Below, one piece after another: positions 22,512 to 31,744 of a stretch of DNA of 64,000 bases (positions are counted from its first letter, which is position 1; every line of letters starts with the position of its first letter). The notes under the pieces are model-generated. The model had not been told where the DNA came from. It did no database searches and saw nothing but the letters and a program-made list of their open reading frames with translations. Both the position numbers and the translations under genes were made by a program. The stretch is from Actimicrobium sp035984655 (GTDB lineage Bacteria > Pseudomonadota > Gammaproteobacteria > Burkholderiales > Burkholderiaceae_D), in assembly GCF_035984655.1 (NCBI RefSeq), contig NZ_JAXCHT010000014.1:1-64000 (forward strand), written 5' to 3'.

Positions 22512-23972
22512 TCAATCAGCGCGGTAGTTCGGCGCTTCCTTGGTGATCTGGACATCATGCACATGGGACTCGCGCATGCCGGCCGACGTAATCTCGACGA
22601 ACTCGGCGCGTTCGCGCAAGTCCTCGATGGTTTCGCAACCGCAGTAGCCCATCGAGGAACGCACGCCGCCAACCAGCTGATACAGGATGGCCAGCACGCT
22701 GCCCTTGTACGGCACCCGGCCTTCGATGCCTTCCGGGACAAACTTGTCGTTGCTGTTGCCCGCATCCTGAAAATAGCGGTCGGCCGAGCCATCGGCCATC
22801 GCCGCCAGGCTGCCCATGCCGCGATACGATTTGTAGCTGCGGCCCTGATACAGAATCACTTCGCCAGGCGCTTCTTCGGTGCCGGCGAACATGCTGCCCA
22901 TCATGACGCTGGAGGCGCCAGCCGCCAGTGCTTTCGAGATGTCGCCGGAATAGCGGATGCCGCCATCGGCGATACATGGAATGCCCGTGCCCTTCAGGGC
23001 CTGCGCGACATTCGAAATGGCCGTGATCTGCGGCACACCGACACCCGCGACGATGCGCGTGGTGCAGATCGAGCCCGGGCCGATGCCGACCTTGACACCG
23101 TCGGCGCCATGATCTGCCAGCGCCTTGGCCGCGGCAGCGGTGGCAATGTTGCCACCGATGACATCGACGTGCGGGAAATGCTTCTTGACCCAGCGCACCC
23201 GATCCAGCACGCCCTGCGAATGGCCGTGCGCTGTATCGACGACGATCACATCGACCCCGGCAGCGACCAGCAATTCAATGCGCTCGTCATTGTCGGAACC
23301 GACCCCGACCGCAGCGCCAACGCGCAACTTGCCGAATTCGTCCTTGCAGGCAAACGGATGCTCAGTGGATTTCTGGATGTCCTTGACGGTAATCAGGCCG
23401 CGCAATTCGAAATCATCATCCACCACCAGCACCCGCTCCAGCCGGTGCTTGTTCATCAGTCGCTTGGCTTCGGACAGCTCGGCGCCATCCTTGACGAACA
23501 CCAGCTTGTCGCGCGAAGTCATCTTGGAGCGGACCTCGGCATCCAGATCTTCTTCAAAGCGCAAATCGCGGTTGGTGATGATGCCGATGACTTTTTTCCC
23601 TTCGACGACCGGGAAGCCACTGATTCCATGCTGGGCCGACAGTGCAATTACATCGCGGATGCGCATGTTCGGCGGAATCGTGATCGGGTCACGCACGACA
23701 CCGGATTCGAACCGCTTGACCCGGGAGACTTCACGGGCCTGTTCGCGTGGCGTGAGATTCTTGTGGATGAAGCCGATACCCCCTTCTTGCGCCATTGCAA
23801 TCGCAAGGCGCGACTCGGTCACGGTATCCATCGCCGCCGACAACAAGGGAATGTTGAGCGTGATGTTGCGTGACAGGCGTGTTTTTAGGGAGGTATCTTT
23901 TGGAAGGATGTTGGAATAAGCGGGAACGAGCAGCACATCATCGAACGTGAGTGCCTTTTGAACTAGACGCAT
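22512..23972 (-). CDS. guaB: Inosine-5'-monophosphate dehydrogenase
   Basis: GuaB oxidises IMP to XMP with NAD, the rate-limiting step of GMP synthesis. The 486-residue product has the N-terminal TIM-barrel start (ALTFDDVLLVPAYS), two CBS domains at about 95-210 and the catalytic loop GIGPGSICTTR with the active Cys near residue 305. The mobile flap and C-terminus are complete. It is transcribed with guaA, 99 bases upstream. Confidence 0.97.
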   Translation of the reverse strand: MRLVQKALTFDDVLLVPAYSNILPKDTSLKTRLSRNITLNIPLLSAAMDTVTESRLAIAMAQEGGIGFIHKNLTPREQAREVSRVKRFESGVVRDPITIPPNMRIRDVIALSAQHGISGFPVVEGKKVIGIITNRDLRFEEDLDAEVRSKMTSRDKLVFVKDGAELSEAKRLMNKHRLERVLVVDDDFELRGLITVKDIQKSTEHPFACKDEFGKLRVGAAVGVGSDNDERIELLVAAGVDVIVVDTAHGHSQGVLDRVRWVKKHFPHVDVIGGNIATAAAAKALADHGADGVKVGIGPGSICTTRIVAGVGVPQITAISNVAQALKGTGIPCIADGGIRYSGDISKALAAGASSVMMGSMFAGTEEAPGEVILYQGRSYKSYRGMGSLAAMADGSADRYFQDAGNSNDKFVPEGIEGRVPYKGSVLAILYQLVGGVRSSMGYCGCETIEDLRERAEFVEITSAGMRESHVHDVQITKEAPNYRAD

Positions 23973-24134
23973 AGTGTTTCCTATTGGCGCAAAACCGAAT
24001 TATACAGAAAACCTTTTGCCCCGTCCGTTCAGAAAGTGCCGATCGTCAACCAAAATCAGGGTGCGCGCATTGACAGGGGGGTCAAAGCATGGCGAAATAG
24101 TTGCCACGAATCAAATTCGAAGGTCGAGCACATC

Positions 24135-24647
24135 ATGAAACTGCATTTCCCCACCATTCGCACCCTGTTCCTTGGCCTGCTTCTGTCCAGCGCCGGCAGC
24201 CTGGCCATCGCCCAGTACGTGTGGGTCGATGGCAAAGGCGTCAAGCAATACTCCGACGTGCCACCACCGGCATCGATTCCGCGCAGTCAGATCCTCAAGG
24301 AACCCGGCGTCACGCGCGCCGCACCGCCGGCGGCCACAACGCCGGCCGAGGGCGGCGCGGTCGATGCCGCGAAAGCACCGGCGCCACTGACCACCGCGGA
24401 GCGCAATGCCGATTTCCAGAAACGCAAACTGGAACAGGCCGACAGCGACAAGAAAGCCGCTGACAAGGCAAAGCAGCTGGCTGACAAGGCCGCCAATTGC
24501 GAAAAAGCGCGCTCTTATGCACGCACCCTCGACGACGGTGTGCGAATTTCGACCACCGACAAAAACGGCGAGCGCAGCATCCTCAGTGATGAACAACGTG
24601 CCACCGAAGTCAAGAATACCCAGCGCGTGATCAGCGACTGCAAATAA
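24135..24647 (+). CDS. DUF4124 periplasmic protein
   Basis: The 170-residue product has a signal peptide ending near SLAIA-Q and then the DUF4124 mark QYVWVDGKGVKQYSDVPPPA. A Pro/Ala linker and a charged Lys/Asp-rich helix (DFQKRKLEQADSDKKAADKA) follow, with NCEKARSYA and DGVRI at the end. Many such proteins occur in Burkholderiales; the role is unknown. The ATG at 24135 gives the signal peptide, unlike an upstream start at 24036. Confidence 0.85.
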   Translation: MKLHFPTIRTLFLGLLLSSAGSLAIAQYVWVDGKGVKQYSDVPPPASIPRSQILKEPGVTRAAPPAATTPAEGGAVDAAKAPAPLTTAERNADFQKRKLEQADSDKKAADKAKQLADKAANCEKARSYARTLDDGVRISTTDKNGERSILSDEQRATEVKNTQRVISDCK

Positions 24648-24657
24648 TCGCGCCGGA

Positions 24658-24930
24658 TCAAGTTTCCTTGCGGGCCCGTCGGCGCCGTGCGTCCTTGGGA
24701 TCGGCCACCAACGGCCGGTAGATTTCGATCCGGTCATGCGCGCGCAAAGTTGTCTCGGGCGTTTTGAGCCGGGCAAAGATGCCGACCCGGTGCCGCGTCA
24801 GGTCGATGTCCGGCATCGCCAGCGCGACCGCGTCGGCAATCGTGCTGCCGAGCGCGACTTGCAGGTCAATGCAGAGTTGCCGCTCCGGCAGCGCGTAGCA
24901 CACCTGCACCGGCAGCAACGCGTCAGCCAT
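24658..24930 (-). CDS. rnfH: RnfH family ubiquitin-like protein (RatB)
   Basis: The 90-residue UPF0125/RnfH protein begins with PVQVCYALPERQ and has RVGIFARLKTPETTLRAHDRIEIYRPL, the beta-grasp family core. It overlaps the ratA stop by 8 bases, the usual ratA-rnfH pairing. Its biochemical role is not settled. Confidence 0.9.
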   Translation of the reverse strand: MADALLPVQVCYALPERQLCIDLQVALGSTIADAVALAMPDIDLTRHRVGIFARLKTPETTLRAHDRIEIYRPLVADPKDARRRRARKET

Positions 24931-25354
24931 ACACCACTTCGGCGCGCTTGCAGAACGAATCGACGAAACTGTTGGCGATCATGTTGAAGACCGGGCCAAT
25001 GACGCCCTCGATCAGGCGATTCGAAAACTCATATTGCAAATCAAAATCAATCTTGCAGGCGTCGGCGCGCAACGACTTGAATGTCCAGGTGCCGTGCAAC
25101 GACTTGAAGGGTCCGTCGACCAGCCGCATCGTCATCAAGCCGGGCGGCTGGTTGGTATTTTCAGTGGTAAAGGTTTGCCTGATACCGTGATAATTGATTT
25201 GCAGCGTCGCCGTCAGCCGATTTTCTTCGGTGCGATGCACTTCGACTCCGCCACACCATGGCAGAAATGTGGGATAGTCTTCGACCTTGTCGACCAGTGC
25301 AAACATTTGTTCGGCACTAAAACCAAGAAAAACTGATTTGTGAACCACTGCCAT
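24923..25354 (-). CDS. ratA: RatA family SRPBCC protein
   Basis: The 143-residue START-like protein has the family segments FALVDKVEDYPTFLPWCGG and FDLQYEFSNRLIEGVIGPVF. E. coli RatA was reported to block 70S ribosome assembly; homologues resemble the coenzyme-Q-binding COQ10 family, so either role is possible. It diverges from smpB, as in many Proteobacteria. Confidence 0.9.
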   Translation of the reverse strand: MAVVHKSVFLGFSAEQMFALVDKVEDYPTFLPWCGGVEVHRTEENRLTATLQINYHGIRQTFTTENTNQPPGLMTMRLVDGPFKSLHGTWTFKSLRADACKIDFDLQYEFSNRLIEGVIGPVFNMIANSFVDSFCKRAEVVYG

Positions 25355-25420
25355 TGCGTTTATACCGTTTCATAACATCAGAAGTCCGAAATTCTAACCG
25401 ACTGCATCCATTTTTACCTC

Positions 25421-25870
25421 ATGACCATAGTTGATAACAGAAAAGCCTTTCACGATTATTTTGTCGAAGAGCGCTTCGAAGCCGGTCTTTCGCTGCAAGG
25501 GTGGGAGGCCAAGTCGATCCGCGCCGGGCGCGTGCAACTCAAGGAAGCCTACGTGATTGAGCGCGGCGGCGAGCTGTTCCTGTTCGGCGCCCATATCAGT
25601 GCACTGACCTCAACCTCGACCCACGTGCATCCGGAAGCCACGCGCACCCGCAAGCTGCTGCTGCATGCCGCCGAAATCAAGAAGCTGATCGGCAAGGTGG
25701 ACCGCTCCGGCTATACCGTTGTGCCGATCAACCTGCATTACGTGGGTGGCCGGATCAAGTGCGAAATCGGCCTGGCAAAAGGCAAGAAGGAACATGACAA
25801 GCGCGATACCGAACGGGAACGCGATGGCAAGCGCGAAGTGGCGCAGGCGATGAAGACGCACCGTCGCTGA
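25421..25870 (+). CDS. smpB: SsrA-binding protein SmpB
   Basis: SmpB binds tmRNA and brings it to stalled ribosomes for trans-translation. The 149-residue product has normal length: NRKAFHDYFVEERFEAGLSL, the LQGWEAKSIRAGR block, and the basic C-terminal tail GKREVAQAMKTHRR that enters the mRNA channel. The tmRNA gene (ssrA) is not in this window. Confidence 0.96.
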   Translation: MTIVDNRKAFHDYFVEERFEAGLSLQGWEAKSIRAGRVQLKEAYVIERGGELFLFGAHISALTSTSTHVHPEATRTRKLLLHAAEIKKLIGKVDRSGYTVVPINLHYVGGRIKCEIGLAKGKKEHDKRDTERERDGKREVAQAMKTHRR

Positions 25871-25898
25871 CGGTCCGGAAGGGTCTTGCCAATATCGG

Positions 25899-26285
25899 TT
25901 ACAACGGTTTGAGGAAGATCCAGCAGGTCTCGCCGCCCAGTGCTTTTTTCATGTGGACCTTGACCCTGGTCGAGGCCCTGCCGCAGTCCAGCAGAAACTC
26001 GAACATCGTATTCAAGCTGTTATCCCGCACACCGGTCTCAAACACGCCCTTGAACGCCGGTGTTGCAGTGCAGGGAGCGACGTCGGTAAAGAAATTCTTC
26101 CCGATCGCAAGTGCCGGGTCGCAGCCGACCAGCGCGCCCTCCGTCGCATTGCATTTCACGACCACCCCGCTCCTGTCGACCTCAACCGCGCCGAAATCGA
26201 GTCTGTCGATATCCCCGTCGGACGCCTTGTCCAGACAGGCTTCGATGTCGGATTTGCCAAATCCGGGCAATTCAAGGTCCCTCAT
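25899..26285 (-). CDS. Photoactive yellow protein homologue (PAS domain) with altered chromophore pocket
   Basis: From the ATG at 26285 (AGGAG 8 bases upstream) the product is 128 residues and aligns over its length with photoactive yellow protein (PYP). It has FGAVEVD, IGKNFFTDVAPCT with the chromophore-linking Cys72 (Cys69 in PYP), LNTMFEF and TRVKVHMKKALGG. Glu49 matches the buried Glu46. The PYP residue Tyr42 is Cys45 here, Thr50 is Val53, and Arg52 is Cys55. In PYP p-coumaric acid is bound to Cys69 and hydrogen-bonded to Tyr42 and Glu46. Whether this form binds it, or acts as another PAS sensor, is open. No tyrosine ammonia-lyase gene is nearby. Confidence 0.85.
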   Translation of the reverse strand: MRDLELPGFGKSDIEACLDKASDGDIDRLDFGAVEVDRSGVVVKCNATEGALVGCDPALAIGKNFFTDVAPCTATPAFKGVFETGVRDNSLNTMFEFLLDCGRASTRVKVHMKKALGGETCWIFLKPL

Positions 26286-26687
26286 TGCAGAGCTCCTGTC
26301 CAGGTCGAGGCGCGGCCATTCAGCGGGTGATGCGATGCAAAAAATAGGGTTCGCACGAATTAACTCCATGGTTACTTTGTCAATTTAACCAACAGTAATA
26401 ATGAATGGTCAATTCGTCAACACGCGCAAGCGGCAAAGCACCGCCTTTCAACCGTATTGATGCGATCGATCAATGTTCCACTGATGATTTGAGGACGGTG
26501 AGCCGCTCCAGGCGACCAACGTCACTCGCGCCATATCAATTAATACGAACCTGAACGTTCCGCGGATTCGCGGTTGGATGTACTGACGCACGTCAATGTA
26601 CGTGCGACCCTTCCGCCACCTCTGACGACCAGGGCGGTGTCGCCGCCCAGATGCGGCGACACCGATGCAGCGTTGCGCTGCAGCGCG
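26286..26687. other. Intergenic stretch with a GC-rich hairpin
   Basis: About 400 bases between the PYP homologue and the SPFH gene. The only clear structure is a perfect 12-bp inverted repeat at 26635-26664. No gene is supported. Confidence 0.6.
26635..26664 (-). terminator. 12-bp GC-rich hairpin after the SPFH gene
   Basis: CGGTGTCGCCGC (26635-26646) and GCGGCGACACCG (26653-26664) form a perfect stem with a 6-base loop. No U-run follows, so it may protect the mRNA 3' end rather than terminate by itself. Confidence 0.45.
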
Positions 26688-27614
26688 TCAGATTTTTTGC
26701 TGCGACTTCACGACCTGCATGGCGCCGGCAATCAGGCCACTCATGTCGCTCAGGTTGGCGGGCACGATGATCGAATTGTTGGTCTTGGCAAGATGCGCGA
26801 ACGCCGCCACATACTGCTCCGCGACTTTCAGATTCACCGCGTCGGCGCCACCCGGCTCGCGAATCGCGGCAGCGGTCTTGCGTAGCGCCTCGGCACTGGC
26901 TTCGGCAATTGCGACGATGGCGGCGGCCTGGCCTTCGGCACGGTTGATCGAGGCCTGTTTCTCGCCCTCGGATTTGGCGATCGAGGCTTCGCGTTCACCG
27001 GTCGCGATATTGATCTGCTCCTGCTTGCGTCCTTCGGAGGCCGCGATCAGCGCCCGCTTCTCACGTTCTGCGGTGATTTGTGCCTGCATCGCGTGCAGGA
27101 TTTCCTTCGGTGGCGTCAGATCCTTGATCTCGTAGCGCAGCACCTTGACGCCCCAGTTGGCCGCCGATTCATCGATCGCATTGACGATGGTGGTGTTGAT
27201 GTGATCACGCTCTTCGAAAGTCTTGTCGAGTTCCATCTTGCCGATGACCGAGCGTAGCGTGGTCTGCGCCAGTTGCGTAATCGCGGCCAGATAGTTGGAC
27301 GTGCCATACGACGCGCGCATCGGATCAGTCACCTGGAAGTACAGCACGCCATCGACCTGCAGCTGCGTGTTGTCCTTGGTGATACAGACTTGCGGCGGCA
27401 CGTCGAGCGGAATCTCCTTGAGGATGTGCTTGTAAGCGATGCGATCGATGAACGGAATCACGATATGCAGGCCAGGCGTGAGAATGGTGTGGAATTTGCC
27501 GAGCCGTTCGACCACCAGTGCGTGCTGTTGCGGCACCACGTTGATGGTCTTCATTACGAACACCACCGCCAGGATGAAGATGATCAGAGAGACACCGCCG
27601 AAATTCAATTCCAT
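26688..27614 (-). CDS. SPFH/band 7 membrane protein (paraslipin/QmcA-like)
   Basis: The 308-residue product has one N-terminal membrane helix (SLIIFILAVVFVMKTI), then the SPFH domain beginning QQHALVVERLGKFHTILTPG, and a long Ala/Glu coiled coil at about 185-250. Such proteins form large membrane rings and interact with FtsH or mark lipid domains. It is paired with an NfeD gene 3 bases upstream, the usual partner. Intact and of normal length. Confidence 0.92.
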   Translation of the reverse strand: MELNFGGVSLIIFILAVVFVMKTINVVPQQHALVVERLGKFHTILTPGLHIVIPFIDRIAYKHILKEIPLDVPPQVCITKDNTQLQVDGVLYFQVTDPMRASYGTSNYLAAITQLAQTTLRSVIGKMELDKTFEERDHINTTIVNAIDESAANWGVKVLRYEIKDLTPPKEILHAMQAQITAEREKRALIAASEGRKQEQINIATGEREASIAKSEGEKQASINRAEGQAAAIVAIAEASAEALRKTAAAIREPGGADAVNLKVAEQYVAAFAHLAKTNNSIIVPANLSDMSGLIAGAMQVVKSQQKI

Positions 27615-27617
27615 GTT

Positions 27618-28070
27618 TTACCCCTTGTGAGAATGCATTGGTTTGACCAGCAGACAACTGCCGCGGATTTCGATGATCTGATGGATGCCAGGCGCCGGCG
27701 TTCCGCTGCCGGCATATTCGACATCCCATTGCGCGCCGCGATGCATCACGCGCGCTACCGGCGTGCCGCCTTCCGGCATGGTCCAGACTGCAATCGTGAC
27801 CGCTTGTCCGATATCCAGATTGACATTTGGATCGCGCGCGGAGTCGGTACGGGTGGTCTTGCCCAGCTTGCTGCGGTTCAGCGCCACCGTTGCCACGGCG
27901 CCCACCACTGCCGCGACGATGAATTGCACGCCCGATGGCAGGTCCAATGCGGCGGCAATCGCGCCGGCGATGATGCCGAATGCGATCATCAGCAGATAGA
28001 ACGTCCCGGTGAAGATCTCCAGCATTACGAGCAGACCGGCTGCGATCGCCCACGCCATCCATTGCGCCAT
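27618..28070 (-). CDS. NfeD family membrane protein
   Basis: The 150-residue short NfeD has about three membrane helices followed by a C-terminal OB-fold (IGQAVTIAVWTMPEGGTPVARV and GAQWDVEYAGSG). Short NfeDs partner SPFH proteins of the paraslipin group, and the next gene is one. It has no protease domain. An in-frame start very near the membrane segment is used. Confidence 0.9.
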   Translation of the reverse strand: MAQWMAWAIAAGLLVMLEIFTGTFYLLMIAFGIIAGAIAAALDLPSGVQFIVAAVVGAVATVALNRSKLGKTTRTDSARDPNVNLDIGQAVTIAVWTMPEGGTPVARVMHRGAQWDVEYAGSGTPAPGIHQIIEIRGSCLLVKPMHSHKG

Positions 28071-28119
28071 GATTTTTCCCGTCTTTCAATTCAACCGGCA
28101 AGCGCGCCAAAGCGTCGCC

Positions 28120-28161
28120 AAAAAAAACAAAACCCCCGCAGCCAGAAAGCCACGAGGGTTT
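28120..28161 (-). terminator. Intrinsic terminator after ppsA
   Basis: On the minus strand AAACCCTCG (28161-28153) pairs with CGGGGGTTT (28138-28130), one G:U pair, and a T-rich run TTTTGTTTTTTT follows. It lies about 105 bases after the ppsA stop and before the NfeD gene. Confidence 0.75.
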
Positions 28162-28265
28162 AACTTTTCAAGATAGAACTGTTTGATTTGTTATTCGATT
28201 CAATGTCAAACGAGTCTAGTCGATATTACCGGAGTACTAATAATTAAATGACAATCGCTGTTGCG

Positions 28266-30710
28266 TTAAGTAGACGCTTTTAACGCAGCCAGTTTTTGCC
28301 AGGTATCAATCACCGAATCCGGGTTGAGCGAGATCGACTCAATCCCTTCCAGCATCAGCCATTCCGCAAAATCCGGGTGATCCGACGGACCCTGACCGCA
28401 AATGCCGATGTACTTGCCCTGCGCGCGGCAGGCCGCAATGGCTTTCGACAGCAAGGCCCGTACTGCCGGGTCACGCTCGTCGAAATCGGCGGCCAGCAAT
28501 TCCATGCCGGAATCGCGATCCAGGCCCAGCGTCAACTGGGTCAGATCGTTCGAACCGATCGAGAAGCCGTCGAAGAATTCGAGGAATTGTTCGGCCAGGA
28601 TCGCATTCGATGGCACTTCGCACATCATGATCAGGCGCAAACCGTTTTCACCGCGCTTGAGACCGTTCTTGCCCAGCAGGTCCACCACTTTTTCGGCCTG
28701 GCCCAGCGTACGTACAAACGGCACCATGATTTCGACATTGGACAGGCCCATGTCATTGCGCACCCGTTTCATGGCCAGGCATTCCATTTCGAACGACTCG
28801 GCGAAATCGGCCGACAGGTAACGCGCCGCGCCGCGGAAACCGAGCATCGGGTTTTCTTCGTCCGGCTCGTAGCGCGACCCGCCAATGAGCTTTTTGTACT
28901 CATTCGACTTGAAGTCCGACAGGCGCACGATGACCGGCTTGGGCCAGAAGGCGGCGGCGATGGTGGCGATGCCTTCGGCCAGCTTGTCGACGTAGAACGC
29001 CTTTGGTGATGCATGACCGCGCGCGACTGACTCGACCGCTTTCTTCAGATCCGGATCGATATTCGGATATTCCAGAATCGCTTTCGGATGGACACCGATG
29101 TTGTTGTTGATGATGAACTCAAGACGGGCCAGGCCGACGCCATTGTTCGGAATCGACTGGAAATCAAATGCCAGTTGCGGATTGCCGACGTTCATCATGA
29201 TTTTCAGTGGCAGCTTTGGCAGCTCGCCGCGCATGACTTCGGTGATCTCGGTTTCCAGCAGGCCGTCGTAGATGCGGCCCTCGTCGCCCTCGGCGCAGGA
29301 CACGGTGACGAAGGTGCCATCCTTGAGCAACTCGGTGGCATCGCCGCAGCCCACTACTGCAGGAACGCCCAGTTCACGCGCGATGATCGCCGCGTGACAG
29401 GTGCGACCACCGCGATTGGTGACAATGGCGGCGGCCCGCTTCATGACCGGCTCCCAGTTCGGATCGGTCATGTCAGCCACCAGCACGTCGCCCGGCTGGA
29501 CCCGTTCCATGTCGGCCGCATCGTGAATCACGCGCACCGGACCGGCGCCAATTTTCTGGCCAATCGCGCGCCCCGACACCAGCACCGTGCTGCTGCCCTT
29601 GAGCTTGAAGCGCTGCTGCGCGTCGGTCGCCTTCTGCTGCGACTTCACGGTTTCCGGACGCGCCTGCAGGATGTACAGCTTGCCGTCGCGGCCATCCTTG
29701 CCCCACTCGATGTCCATTGGACGGCCGTAATGCTTTTCGATGATGACGGCGTACTTCGACAGCTCGACGATTTCCGTGTCGGTGAGCGAATAGCGATTGC
29801 GCATTTCGATCGGCACATCGACGGTCTTGACCGAACGGCCAGCCTTGGCATCGGCGGTGAATTCCATCTTGATCAGCTTCGAGCCGATGTTGCGCCGGAT
29901 GATCGGCAGCTTGCCTTGTTCCAGCATTGGCTTGTGCACGTAAAACTCGTCCGGATTGACGGCGCCCTGCACCACTGTTTCGCCCAGTCCGTAGCTGGAC
30001 GTGATGAAGACGACATCGCGGAAGCCGGATTCGGTATCCAGCGTGAACATCACGCCGGCTGCGCCCAGGTCCGAGCGCACCATGCGCTGCACACCGGCGG
30101 ACAAGGCCACCTCGGCGTGGGTGAAGCCCTTGTGCACCCGATACGAAATGGCCCGGTCGTTGTACAGCGATGCGAACACATGCTTCATCGCCTCAAGGAC
30201 GTTGTCGATGCCGACCACATTGAGGAAGGTTTCCTGTTGCCCGGCAAACGACGCGTCGGGCAAATCTTCGGCGGTGGCCGACGAGCGCACTGCAAACGAC
30301 ATCTCGCCAACCGAATCGGCCACCAGTTGCTGGTAGAAGGTGTTGATCTGTTCCTGCAGGCGCGGCTGGAACGGGGTCTGCACGATCCACTCGCGAATTT
30401 CATTGCCGGCCTGCGCCAGTGCGCGCACGTCATCGATGTCGAGCGACACCAGACGGTCGGCGATGCGCTGCGCGAGCGTCGCGCCGCCGTTTTCGCTGTA
30501 CGACAAAAAATCACGGAAGGCCTGCGCTGTGGTGGCAAAACCACCCGGCACGCGCACACCGGCGCCGGCCAGTTGGCTGATCATTTCGCCCAGCGAGGAG
30601 TTTTTCCCGCCGACCGAATCGACATCGTCCATACGCAGGTTTTCGAATGCGACTACATAACTGGCTTCCTGGACTGCTCCTGTTGTTGCTGCTTCAAGTG
30701 CGTTAATCAT
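28266..30710 (-). CDS. ppsA: Phosphoenolpyruvate synthase
   Basis: PpsA makes PEP from pyruvate, ATP and water in gluconeogenesis. The 814-residue product has the N-terminal ATP-grasp domain (VDSVGGKNSSLGEMISQL), the swivelling domain with the phospho-His in GGRTCHAAIIARELG near residue 435, and the C-terminal TIM barrel ending with GSNDLTQLTLG and GICGQGPSDHPDF. The ATG at 30710 has AGAGG upstream; a longer frame from 30911 lacks homology. It diverges from ppsR, its regulator. Confidence 0.96.
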   Translation of the reverse strand: MINALEAATTGAVQEASYVVAFENLRMDDVDSVGGKNSSLGEMISQLAGAGVRVPGGFATTAQAFRDFLSYSENGGATLAQRIADRLVSLDIDDVRALAQAGNEIREWIVQTPFQPRLQEQINTFYQQLVADSVGEMSFAVRSSATAEDLPDASFAGQQETFLNVVGIDNVLEAMKHVFASLYNDRAISYRVHKGFTHAEVALSAGVQRMVRSDLGAAGVMFTLDTESGFRDVVFITSSYGLGETVVQGAVNPDEFYVHKPMLEQGKLPIIRRNIGSKLIKMEFTADAKAGRSVKTVDVPIEMRNRYSLTDTEIVELSKYAVIIEKHYGRPMDIEWGKDGRDGKLYILQARPETVKSQQKATDAQQRFKLKGSSTVLVSGRAIGQKIGAGPVRVIHDAADMERVQPGDVLVADMTDPNWEPVMKRAAAIVTNRGGRTCHAAIIARELGVPAVVGCGDATELLKDGTFVTVSCAEGDEGRIYDGLLETEITEVMRGELPKLPLKIMMNVGNPQLAFDFQSIPNNGVGLARLEFIINNNIGVHPKAILEYPNIDPDLKKAVESVARGHASPKAFYVDKLAEGIATIAAAFWPKPVIVRLSDFKSNEYKKLIGGSRYEPDEENPMLGFRGAARYLSADFAESFEMECLAMKRVRNDMGLSNVEIMVPFVRTLGQAEKVVDLLGKNGLKRGENGLRLIMMCEVPSNAILAEQFLEFFDGFSIGSNDLTQLTLGLDRDSGMELLAADFDERDPAVRALLSKAIAACRAQGKYIGICGQGPSDHPDFAEWLMLEGIESISLNPDSVIDTWQKLAALKAST

Positions 30711-30871
30711 GAGAACCTCTGCTTTGATGATAAGAAATCTGCACGCGTACCGCGTTGGCCCGTACACTTTCAACTTGCTGAAGTTGCCAGCGCGGCCCGC
30801 GGAATCAACACTGGCGGCCATTTTACCCGCTGCAACCGTTTTTGACCTCGCCAATTGACCTCGTGAACACG

Positions 30872-31726
30872 ATGAACCCTCCTGAAATTGCAGCACACCA
30901 ACTCCCACCAATCGATCGCACGGTATTTTTTGTCTCCGACGGCACCGGCATTACTGCCGAAACCTTTGGTCATGCGGTGCTCACGCAGTTCGACTTGCGC
31001 TTCCGGCAGATCCGCATGCCATTCGTCGATACGCGCGACAAGGCGCACGATGCGGCCAAGCGCATCAACCAGGCCTTTCTCTCCGACGGCAAGCGCCCGA
31101 TTGTCTTTTCAACGCTGGTGCAGGACGATCTGTCGGTCGTGATTCAGCAATCGGCCGGCATGTACATGGACCTGATCCATACCTTTGTCGAACCGCTGGA
31201 GCAGGAACTCGATGCAAAATCGACCCACTCGGTAGGACGCAGTCACAACATCGCCGACTCGGACGATTACAAGAATCGCATCGAGGCGATCAACTTCTCG
31301 CTGGCGCATGACGATGGCCAGTCGCACAAGAACCTGGCCATGGCCGACGTGATTCTGGTGGGTGTCTCGCGCTCCGGAAAAACGCCGACCACGCTGTACC
31401 TGGCCATGCAATACGGGATCAAGGCGGCCAACTATCCGTTGATTCCCGAAGACTTTGAGCGCGCCAAATTACCCAGCGGCCTGTTGCCGTACAAGTCGAA
31501 GATCTTCGGCCTGTCGATTACGCCGGATCGCTTGTCCGAGGTACGCAACGAGCGCCGGCCGGGCAGCAAATACGCCGCAATCGAAAACTGCCGTTACGAG
31601 GTCAACGAAGCCGAGGCCATGATGCGCCGCGAGGGCATCCGCTGGATGTCGTCGACTGCCAAGTCGATCGAAGAGATCGCCACGATGATTTTGCAAGAGA
31701 TCAAAATCGACAAACATCAATACTGA
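30872..31726 (+). CDS. ppsR: PEP synthase regulatory protein (kinase/pyrophosphorylase)
   Basis: PpsR switches PEP synthase off and on by ADP-dependent phosphorylation and Pi-dependent dephosphorylation of a threonine. The product is 284 residues with RTVFFVSDGTGITAETFGHA at the N-terminus and the P-loop GVSRSGKTPTTLYLA near residue 165. The ATG at 30872 fits the family; a TTG at 30842 is also open. Its position divergent from ppsA supports the function. Confidence 0.94.
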   Translation: MNPPEIAAHQLPPIDRTVFFVSDGTGITAETFGHAVLTQFDLRFRQIRMPFVDTRDKAHDAAKRINQAFLSDGKRPIVFSTLVQDDLSVVIQQSAGMYMDLIHTFVEPLEQELDAKSTHSVGRSHNIADSDDYKNRIEAINFSLAHDDGQSHKNLAMADVILVGVSRSGKTPTTLYLAMQYGIKAANYPLIPEDFERAKLPSGLLPYKSKIFGLSITPDRLSEVRNERRPGSKYAAIENCRYEVNEAEAMMRREGIRWMSSTAKSIEEIATMILQEIKIDKHQY

Positions 31727-31744
31727 ACCTGGATGGAATGACTG

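Noticed and set aside
26286..26369. N-terminal extension of the PYP homologue from 26369
   Set aside because: Alignment with PYP and an AGGAG before 26285 both favour the shorter start.
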